Shown here one piece after another: positions 17,009 to 22,369 of a stretch of DNA of 38,085 bases. Each line of letters starts with the position of its first letter. Position 1 is the first letter of the stretch. The stretch lies in the NCBI GenBank assembly GCA_027328625.1, contig DAHVSZ010000004.1:1-38085 (forward strand), read 5' to 3'. This stretch comes from Candidatus Paracaedibacteraceae bacterium. GTDB lineage: Bacteria > Pseudomonadota > Alphaproteobacteria > Paracaedibacterales > CAIULA01. The notes beneath the pieces were generated by a model. It did no database searches. It was given only the letters and a program-made list of their open reading frames with translations, and had not been told where the DNA came from. The position numbers were made by a program, and so were the translations under genes.

Positions 17009-18991
17009 ATGACATTGAAGAAAATATTATTTGCTGGCGTAACAGCACTAGTATTATCGAATGTTGGGTTTGCAGCAGCAGCTGGTGTAGCCGGAGACAG
17101 AGAAGTCCTGACAGAAAGTAAGGCTCAAACCAAGGCTTTGAAAGAGCATTCACCTAATACTGGACTAACTTCTGTTGAAGCTTGGTTTACAAAAATGGGG
17201 GCACTCAAAAGAAAAACAGGAAATGAGCTTTTAGTCGTTCATAACAACTTAGAAAAAGCCTTAAAGGCTTTTGCACAATTCAAAGCAAAAGAAATTGGAA
17301 TTGCATGTGCAGGTGAAGAAACTGAGTTAGCAGGTACGATTGATGAAGCATTTGATACGTTAGTTAGAGCATCAATGGCTTCAATTTTTGCTGGTGATCC
17401 AAGAGGATCAACTATTTATATTTTGTGTGCTGATTATTTAACAAAAAAAGGTAAGCCCGATGCTTTTGCTGTTTTATATAAAAAGCTAACTGATGCAGCT
17501 AATGCGTTTTTGGATAGTACACCTGGTATTGATGACAGTGCTAGAGCGTTTACTCAAACTATGTTATCTGAACATAATGACGATATGGCTGGAAAAGATA
17601 CTGATCATAGACTTTTACACATGGCTCTTAAGGGGAGCACAATTGCTGGTTCTTATCTTTGGAAAACAGTAACATGGGGGCCAGAGTGGTTTTCTTCTTG
17701 GAGTATGTTTGGTGACTATCAAAGAAATTTGATTATTGATTTGAGTGCGCAAGGATGCGCAGATTTTCAAGGATTATATGCAAGCTCCATATTTAAAGAT
17801 ACAACATTGCCGTTAGCTGATAGAAGAGCAAGATTACAAGAGTTAAAAGAAAAAGGTTACATCCCAGCTGTTAGTTACTTAGCTGCTCTTTATCTTGCTG
17901 AAATGGATGCAGAACCTTCAAAAATGGATGATGAGAAAAGCTGGGAAACATTGTTAGATTTGTCGAATAAAAGTATTTACGCACGTGAGACAATGGCCAA
18001 TATATTAACAGGAGCAGGTGATCCTGTTACGGGTAAACAAAGAATGGCAACACCTGCCTTTTTGAATGTAATGAGAGCTGCTGCAAGTCAACCTGAAACA
18101 GCGACCCCTTATCAGGTATTATTAGCCTTAGCACAATCACGCAACCAAGATGAGTGGTATCAAATGGCAGCTCTTAGAATTTTCCTTGGAGAAGATGAAT
18201 GGAAAGATGCAACACCTGAAGCTAGATGGGCAATATTAGAAGCATTACAGAGTGAAAATCCTTCGGTTGGGAATCTGATGGTTACAGCTTTAAATTCGAC
18301 TGATTTTAAAATGAGTATGGGATGGTCGACTAAGACTCCAGATGAACGGAGAATAAAACTAGGTGAACTTATTAATGTATACCAAAACGTTCAAGCAAGA
18401 GAATTGTTTCTGCAAGCAATGATCGGGAGCCTTAATGGAGCACCTTATAAATTTGTACCCGGTCATTTAGGCATAAGAGATTTTGCTCCAACAATTAATA
18501 GTGATGTGCTTCTTTTATCAGATAAAGTTCCTGCGATAGAGCCAGGTGGGTCTATTATTGCAAGTGATGTTATTGCGCCACGTCTGGGCTTAATTTTACA
18601 AATTGCCACAGAAGGAGCTTCAAAATCAGCTCAACAATTCTTATTACCAAAGCCAGGAAATTTTGGAGGGCTTGCTTGGTGGTTTGCTAGAAAACAAGTT
18701 GAAGCTGATGGTGTGATGAGATCTTTTGAAGATGCTAGGACAAGGGCTTTAGTCTATATGAGAGAAAATGCTACTACTCCACCAACACAAGGGATTTTTG
18801 CAGCCGGAGCTAGCAGTATGGGTACTGCCGAAACATCAATGAAACTAGGGCTTTATACAGACCTGTCAAAAAGAGTGTCCGAATCACCACTAATGGTTGA
18901 TTGGTCATTTATTTTTAATATTGCTAATGTTTTGAACTTAGCTAACGATGGCAAAGCAACACGCTATGGCATAGGGCCAGATTTTCGTTAA
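17009..18991 (+). CDS. Large exported protein of unknown function, helical-repeat-like
   Basis: A 660-residue unknown, the largest exported protein here. The start at 17009 is chosen because GAGAGGA stands seven bases upstream and it directly begins a signal peptide (MTLKKILFAGVTALVLSNVG then FAAAA), followed by GVAGDRE. The mature protein is predominantly helical and rich in Ala, Leu and Glu. The stretch from about 245 to 480 has repeated helix pairs (LSAQGCADFQGLYASSIF, LKEKGYIPAVSYLAALYL, YQVLLALAQSRN, WYQMAALRIFLGE) resembling Sel1/TPR-like alpha-solenoids, suggesting a protein-binding scaffold. This is a resemblance, not a domain match. The N-terminal ~170 residues are a separate helical region. 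Confidence 0.8.
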   Translation: MTLKKILFAGVTALVLSNVGFAAAAGVAGDREVLTESKAQTKALKEHSPNTGLTSVEAWFTKMGALKRKTGNELLVVHNNLEKALKAFAQFKAKEIGIACAGEETELAGTIDEAFDTLVRASMASIFAGDPRGSTIYILCADYLTKKGKPDAFAVLYKKLTDAANAFLDSTPGIDDSARAFTQTMLSEHNDDMAGKDTDHRLLHMALKGSTIAGSYLWKTVTWGPEWFSSWSMFGDYQRNLIIDLSAQGCADFQGLYASSIFKDTTLPLADRRARLQELKEKGYIPAVSYLAALYLAEMDAEPSKMDDEKSWETLLDLSNKSIYARETMANILTGAGDPVTGKQRMATPAFLNVMRAAASQPETATPYQVLLALAQSRNQDEWYQMAALRIFLGEDEWKDATPEARWAILEALQSENPSVGNLMVTALNSTDFKMSMGWSTKTPDERRIKLGELINVYQNVQARELFLQAMIGSLNGAPYKFVPGHLGIRDFAPTINSDVLLLSDKVPAIEPGGSIIASDVIAPRLGLILQIATEGASKSAQQFLLPKPGNFGGLAWWFARKQVEADGVMRSFEDARTRALVYMRENATTPPTQGIFAAGASSMGTAETSMKLGLYTDLSKRVSESPLMVDWSFIFNIANVLNLANDGKATRYGIGPDFR

Positions 18992-19026
18992 GCTGTAATA
19001 TTTTGCGGATTTGAAGGAAAAGAGAA

Positions 19027-19070
19027 TGGCGCGCCCGAGAAGAGTCGAACTCCTAACCTTCAGATCCGTA
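19027..19070 (-). pseudogene. 3' half of a tRNA-Arg(ACG)
   Basis: The minus strand reads TACGGA (anticodon ACG in the loop), TCTGA (3' anticodon stem), AGGTT (variable loop), AGGAG-TTCGACT-CTTCT (T arm), CGGGCGCG and CCA. These are all the elements of the 3' half of tRNA-Arg(ACG), including an encoded CCA. The 5' half (D arm, GCGCCCG acceptor strand) is absent: beyond the anticodon loop the sequence changes to an integrase-like reading frame. Not functional; a remnant of recombination at a tRNA gene. Confidence 0.85.
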
Positions 19071-19153
19071 CATTTATGCACGACTCAATATTGATCTTGT
19101 AAGAGAATCAATGGGGGAAAGCAACAAGTGCGATGTTTGCGATGGTAAAGTAA
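19069..19153 (+). pseudogene. C-terminal remnant of a tyrosine recombinase, frameshifted
   Basis: Starting at the edge of the tRNA fragment, one frame gives YIYARLNIDLVRESM (19069-19113). After a run of five G (19113-19117) the shifted frame gives KATSAMFAMVK and a stop (19118-19153). Together they resemble the C-terminal tail of phage-type integrases of the form YARLxxDPVRxSMEKATxAM. One extra G explains the break. Everything upstream, including the catalytic core, is missing. The link with half a tRNA supports a scar from a lost integrated element. Confidence 0.65.
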
Positions 19154-19260
19154 GTCATATTCTTGATGTATCCTCGCTTTTTAAAATTGTTAATTGGGTA
19201 TCTCTTCCAATGGCATTAATCGTTCAAGTTGTTCTGCCGATAAAAGGGTAAGATACCCGA

Positions 19261-19773
19261 TTACTCATTCATTGTACTTTGCGCAGCTGAGGGCTTAAGT
19301 TTTTCTAATTCAGTTTTTATATATTCTAGTTTATTACTACTTATTTGCAAGCCCACCATAAATGCTTCTAGAAATAATTTTCTAGCAGAAGGATCCTCAT
19401 CACCATATTTTCTAAAAATTGCTGTTACAACATCTGATATTTCTTTATCAGCACCTCCAGGAATCAAGAGATTTATAGATTCAATAACCTCCTCTGGCAA
19501 TGGATTAGCTGTCTCAAAGCAAGGCTTAGAAAGGTCTTGAACAAGGTCACTACTTGTTCTCTCCATTCTGTTATTATTCTCATCATTCTCATCGTTAGAT
19601 GATGTGCGAGGCAACCCCGGGCCATTTCCTCTAAAATTTCCCATCCTTTTTAGAGCTCTTTCACCCTGTTCGTTTTGAGCAGGATCAGGTGAGTCTGGTG
19701 CATCAAGGGCGACTGCTGGTATATTTATGCTGATAATCAAACTTAAAAAAACGAAACCATAAATTTTTTTCAT
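19261..19773 (-). CDS. Small exported protein of unknown function
   Basis: A 170-residue unknown. Signal peptide MKKIYGFVFLSLIISINIPA then VALDA, cleaved about residue 22-25. The mature N-terminal half is polar and disordered-looking (Asp, Asn, Glu, Pro, Arg rich). The C-terminal half (about 95-165) is a compact helical region (PLPEEVIESINLLIPGGADK ... FLEAFMVGLQ ... LEYIKTELEKLK). It sits just beyond the tRNA/integrase scar. Its upstream region carries the CTTGACA element shared with neighbouring exported-protein genes. The start ATG has no strong Shine-Dalgarno. Confidence 0.72.
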   Translation of the reverse strand: MKKIYGFVFLSLIISINIPAVALDAPDSPDPAQNEQGERALKRMGNFRGNGPGLPRTSSNDENDENNNRMERTSSDLVQDLSKPCFETANPLPEEVIESINLLIPGGADKEISDVVTAIFRKYGDEDPSARKLFLEAFMVGLQISSNKLEYIKTELEKLKPSAAQSTMNE

Positions 19774-19810
19774 AACATACTCAATTTATAAAACATTAAA
19801 CCTCTATAAA

Positions 19811-19844
19811 CCTATTGCATAATAGGTGGGTGCTTGTTGTCAAG
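19811..19844 (-). promoter_or_regulatory. CTTGACA upstream element of the 19261 gene
   Basis: Minus-strand CTTGACA (19844-19838) followed 11 bases later by CCTATTATGC. The plus strand shows CCTATT-GCAT-AATAGG (19811-19826), a small palindrome where a -10 would lie. The spacing fits a heat-shock (sigma-32) type promoter better than sigma-70. Bases around the -35 match the element at 20944-20950 over 16 positions with one difference. Confidence 0.45.
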
Positions 19845-19868
19845 CTTATGTTGTAAATATACGTAATT

Positions 19869-20117
19869 TTATTTTCTCAAGGCTATCTCTGCCTCAATAA
19901 GCGCTACCTGTTCTCGGGTTATTACAGCCATATTTTCTGGAATCAATAGACGCTTATCTCTCATTTCGCTAAGTTCTCCATTGGGATTTCTTTCAGATAA
20001 ACGTGTTTTATTAGTTAACTTTAACAATAGCGCTCTTCTTTGATCTGCAGAAAATTTAGATTCTGGATATCCAAAAAGTTCTGTAAGTTTAGTAACTGCA
20101 TTCGGATTGCATAATGG
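19869..20117 (-). pseudogene. Decayed gene fragment behind an intact upstream element
   Basis: An open frame of 82 codons ending in TAA but with no in-frame start near its 5' end. It begins right after an in-frame stop at the promoter-like sequence. The protein is coherent and coding-like (NPNAVTKLTELFGYPESKFS, then ADQRRALLLKLTN, RDKRLLIPENMAVITREQV), and I do not recognise it. The upstream element CTTGACA-N11-ACCATTATGCAAT (20136-20106) matches those of neighbouring exported-protein genes. The likeliest reading is a former member of that group in which a deletion removed the start codon and signal peptide. Confidence 0.6.
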
Positions 20118-20136
20118 TTAAGTAATTGCTGTCAAG
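20106..20136 (-). promoter_or_regulatory. CTTGACA upstream element of the decayed gene
   Basis: CTTGACA at 20136-20130 on the minus strand, then GCAATTACTTA and ACCATTATGCAAT. The final ATTATGCAAT is shared with the 19811-19844 element. It now drives only a fragment. Confidence 0.4.
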
Positions 20137-20162
20137 TTAGTTTTGTGAAAAAGTAATGGATA

Positions 20163-20204
20163 CAAAAAGGGCACCAGGCATTTACCCAGCACCCTTTTGT
20201 TTTT
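20163..20204 (-). terminator. Rho-independent terminator of the 20250 gene
   Basis: On the minus strand AAAAGGGTGCTGGG, loop TAAATG, CCTGGTGCCC, then TTTTT. The stem pairs fully only if G-U wobbles are allowed, which holds for the minus-strand RNA and not the plus. It lies about 45 bases past the stop of the 20250 gene. Confidence 0.7.
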
Positions 20205-20249
20205 CATATGGATGATGCGCAGCTTTTAGTTTCTGTCACCATTCATATC

Positions 20250-20885
20250 TTATTTGCCCTCTTCTGCTGGGTCATCATTTGTGGTTGGCGGCTTTGCAGC
20301 TCTATTAGAACCATCTGCTGCTTTTCCGTCAGCGTCTTCCTCATCTTCTTCTTCCTCGCCATCACTTGTAGCGGTTGAAGCGCTAGGTTTATGTGCGGCA
20401 AGCAGTTTTTGCAAATAGTCTGACTGTTCAGCTTGTGTTGTCTTAGCTTTCAAAGCTGCAGCCAAAGCTTCTAGAGTGCAACCATCTTGTTTTGCAGTAG
20501 GATCTAAGGTATCAAAAAATTCCAACAAAGAAGCAAGTCTTTTTTGGTTATCATCTAATGCATCAACGCTTGCCCTATCTTCTCCACCTACAACTAATAG
20601 CCCAAGTAAAGTTTTTTCAGTTACAGCATCTTCCGCATCATCGCCTGTTGCTGTCTCGGAGGGTGTGCTTCTTCCTGTTAGAGCTCTATCTTCTTTATCA
20701 TCACCAGGAAAAGTAGGTCTAGCATCTGGCTGGGGTGACATCAAAGGATGAAAAGCAGCTGAGGATGAAGGAGGGAAACTAGAACCACCAACGATAGGTT
20801 CCCTATCGTCATTTTCCGCTGCACAAACCAAACTGGCGCTAGCCAATAAACCTATAAGAACCAAACTATAAACTTTCTTCATCAT
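20250..20885 (-). CDS. Exported acidic protein of unknown function
   Basis: A 211-residue unknown. Signal peptide MMKKVYSLVLIGLLASASLV then CAA, cleaved near residue 23, followed by ENDDREPIVGG. Residues ~30-85 are Ser/Pro/Thr/Asp-rich and probably disordered. Residues ~88-165 look helical (EKTLLGLLVVGGEDRAS, LASLLEFFDTLDPTAKQ, LEALAAALKAKT). The last ~45 residues are a run of Glu/Asp followed by a Pro/Asn/Asp tail. GGAG before the ATG supports the start. It has its own terminator and a CTTGACA upstream element. More GC-rich codons than its neighbours, which fits its Ala/Asp/Glu/Gly composition. Confidence 0.75.
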   Translation of the reverse strand: MMKKVYSLVLIGLLASASLVCAAENDDREPIVGGSSFPPSSSAAFHPLMSPQPDARPTFPGDDKEDRALTGRSTPSETATGDDAEDAVTEKTLLGLLVVGGEDRASVDALDDNQKRLASLLEFFDTLDPTAKQDGCTLEALAAALKAKTTQAEQSDYLQKLLAAHKPSASTATSDGEEEEDEEDADGKAADGSNRAAKPPTTNDDPAEEGK

Positions 20886-20919
20886 TTCTCCGCAATTAAA
20901 GTTTAATTTTAATAAAATT

Positions 20920-20950
20920 ATTGCAGTATGTTTTGGTGCTTGCTGTCAAG
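20920..20950 (-). promoter_or_regulatory. CTTGACA upstream element of the 20250 gene
   Basis: Minus-strand CTTGACAGCAAGCACC (20950-20935), then AAAACATACTGCAAT. It matches the 19811-19844 element at GGTGCTTG(T/C)TGTCAAG on the plus strand and again at the terminal GCAAT. It ends about 35 bases before the ATG. Confidence 0.45.
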
Positions 20951-21023
20951 TAGGATTTTATGGAAAGAGAAATTATTAGATTAACGCAGTCTGCAAGTTT
21001 TCACTTCACCCCTTTAAGTTTTC

Positions 21024-21075
21024 TTTGGGCTTGACTGGAGAACGCAGAATCCTATGGTAAAGCCATAGAAAAACT
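21024..21075. repeat. Double-hairpin palindromic repeat (family B, diverged copy 3)
   Basis: GGGCTTGACTGG followed by GAACGCA, also present in copy 1, then CCTATGG-TAAAG-CCATAG and AAAACT. Same order as copy 1 but with several substitutions and a shorter spacer, so it appears to be a decaying copy. Confidence 0.65.
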
Positions 21076-21120
21076 CGATACTGGATACCCTTTTAAAATA
21101 TAGCAGAAGCAAGATAAAAT

Positions 21121-21345
21121 AAGTACGAATGGCGAGCAACGGAGTTGTGTGGCCAGAAAAAGTGATACAGATGAAACTAAATCCCAAATTTAATTCAACA
21201 ATACTGTCATCCTCGCACTTGTTGCGAGGATCTAGAGATTCTCGGAACGAGTCCGAGAATGACGACATTACAAATGTTTGTTTTAATTTGAAAAATGATA
21301 CTATTACTAGATGGCCACCGCCCCTTTGGGCTTGTGACGGCATTT
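21121..21345. repeat. Split family A repeat with another palindrome between its halves
   Basis: The left part (21121-21156, AAGTACGAATGGCGAGCAAC then GGAGTTGTGTGGCCA) and the right part (21309-21345, GATGGCCACCGCCCCTTTGG then GCTTGTGACGGCATT) match the two arms of family A as seen at 30881-30977, including the AAGTACGAAT flank. In the intact copies the arms are a few bases apart; here about 150 bases separate them, containing the palindrome at 21206-21263. The gap 20886-21455 as a whole holds repeats and no credible gene. Confidence 0.65.
21206..21263. repeat. Palindromic repeat (family D), nested
   Basis: GTCAT and ATGAC at the ends enclose two hairpins: CCTCGC-ACTTGTT-GCGAGG and TTCTCGGA-ACGAG-TCCGAGAA. 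Only one copy is seen in this window. It lies between the arms of a split family A repeat. Confidence 0.7.
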
Positions 21346-21455
21346 CGTTTAGTTAGAATTAATTCAAGATGTGCTCAGATACTTTTGGCTTGCCTGCTCG
21401 CCGAAGCACCTGTCTATCATAACTATAAAAGGGGGTACCATAGGATCTTTAACAG

Positions 21456-21716
21456 CTAGTTATGAGCAGTATCTTTATTTTTTCCACCAGCATTATCTTC
21501 TCTTGTTATTTGACTGGAAGTTGCAGGATTAAGATCTGGAAAGTCTTCACTAAAAGGATCATCGACTGGGCCATCACGAGGAATACTAGGAACCAAAATG
21601 TTTTCAAAAAATTCATCACCTGAATCATTCACTTCAGGTGCTGACGATACAGATGGTGCTGAGTTTGTGCTTGATAATAAGCTTAAAAAAAGAATCAAAA
21701 GATAGATTTTCTGCAT
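21456..21716 (-). CDS. Small exported protein of unknown function
   Basis: An 86-residue protein if started at the ATG at 21716, which gives a signal peptide (MQKIYLLILFLSLLSSTNSA). The ATG at 21728 adds four residues, and the TTG at 21746 is less likely. The mature ~65 residues are acidic, rich in Ser, Pro, Asp, Glu and Asn, with no predicted fold, similar in character to the mature parts of the 3069 lipoprotein and the N-terminal half of the 19261 protein. CTTGACA occurs upstream (21780-21774). A real gene is likely but not certain, given its length. Confidence 0.55.
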   Translation of the reverse strand: MQKIYLLILFLSLLSSTNSAPSVSSAPEVNDSGDEFFENILVPSIPRDGPVDDPFSEDFPDLNPATSSQITREDNAGGKNKDTAHN

Positions 21717-21807
21717 TGATTCATCCATAAAAATTAATTTACGCAATTATATTGGACGATAATTTCTAATTTGTGTCAAGATATAGATTAAAATTATTTA
21801 AGAAACC

Positions 21808-22365
21808 TTATCTGTTTCTTTTCCAAGTTGTATATATGCCGATCAAAACGGCAACAACAAGCAAGCCACTAAAAAAATATTTTTGAATGGTTTCAAAATT
21901 TTCAATGATGCTGATCATGACATCACCTAATAAATAGCCACTGATACAGCTGACAAGTGTCCAAATAATTGCTGATAAAATATTTAAAGGGATATAGCGT
22001 TTGGGGGATATTCCAGCTGCGCCAATGACAATAGCACTTGTGATTCGAATACCATAGATAAAACGTGAGACAATGATGAACCAAACATCATATTTATGTA
22101 AAAGAGAAAAAGCTTTCTCGGATGATTTACTTAATTTAGGAAAGCGTTCAAAAATTGTGGGGCCATAAACTCTCCCCAGTGCGTACAAGGCTTGATCGGC
22201 AATTAACGTGCCAAAGAATGCAATAATCATTATTTTGTAAAGGGAAAGATAACCCGCAAACGCCATGGAACTTGCTGTTAAGATTACGGACTCACCTTCA
22301 ATTAAAGAACCAAAAAATACTGCCCAGTATCCCCATTCTTGTACAAAGGCAATAAATTGTTCCAA
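21808..22365 (-). CDS. DedA family membrane protein
   Basis: DedA/SNARE-associated family inner-membrane protein, linked in other bacteria to undecaprenyl-phosphate or phospholipid translocation and membrane homeostasis. The 185-residue form has the family landmarks: GSLIEGESVILTASSMAFAG near the N-terminus, ADQALYALGRVYGP, and SRFIYGIRITSAIVIGAAGI (the conserved R-x-x-x-G-x-R region), with four to five hydrophobic segments. Start choice: a TTG at 22365 with AGGA seven bases upstream, only four bases after the ccmF-ccmH stop. A TTG at 22422 gives a 204-residue alternative overlapping that gene. Same strand and tight spacing suggest one operon with ccmE-ccmFH. Confidence 0.88.
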   Translation of the reverse strand: MEQFIAFVQEWGYWAVFFGSLIEGESVILTASSMAFAGYLSLYKIMIIAFFGTLIADQALYALGRVYGPTIFERFPKLSKSSEKAFSLLHKYDVWFIIVSRFIYGIRITSAIVIGAAGISPKRYIPLNILSAIIWTLVSCISGYLLGDVMISIIENFETIQKYFFSGLLVVAVLIGIYTTWKRNR

Positions 22366-22369
22366 TGCT

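Noticed and set aside
19154-19260. Hairpin with GGGTATCT ... AGATACCC arms before the 19261 stop
   Set aside because: The arms are about 40 bases apart with no T-run on either strand, so I do not call it a terminator.
20476-20751. 91-codon plus-strand frame opposite the 20250 gene
   Set aside because: Ser/Ala/Pro-rich shadow of an Ala/Asp/Glu/Gly-rich coding sequence; no RBS or family.
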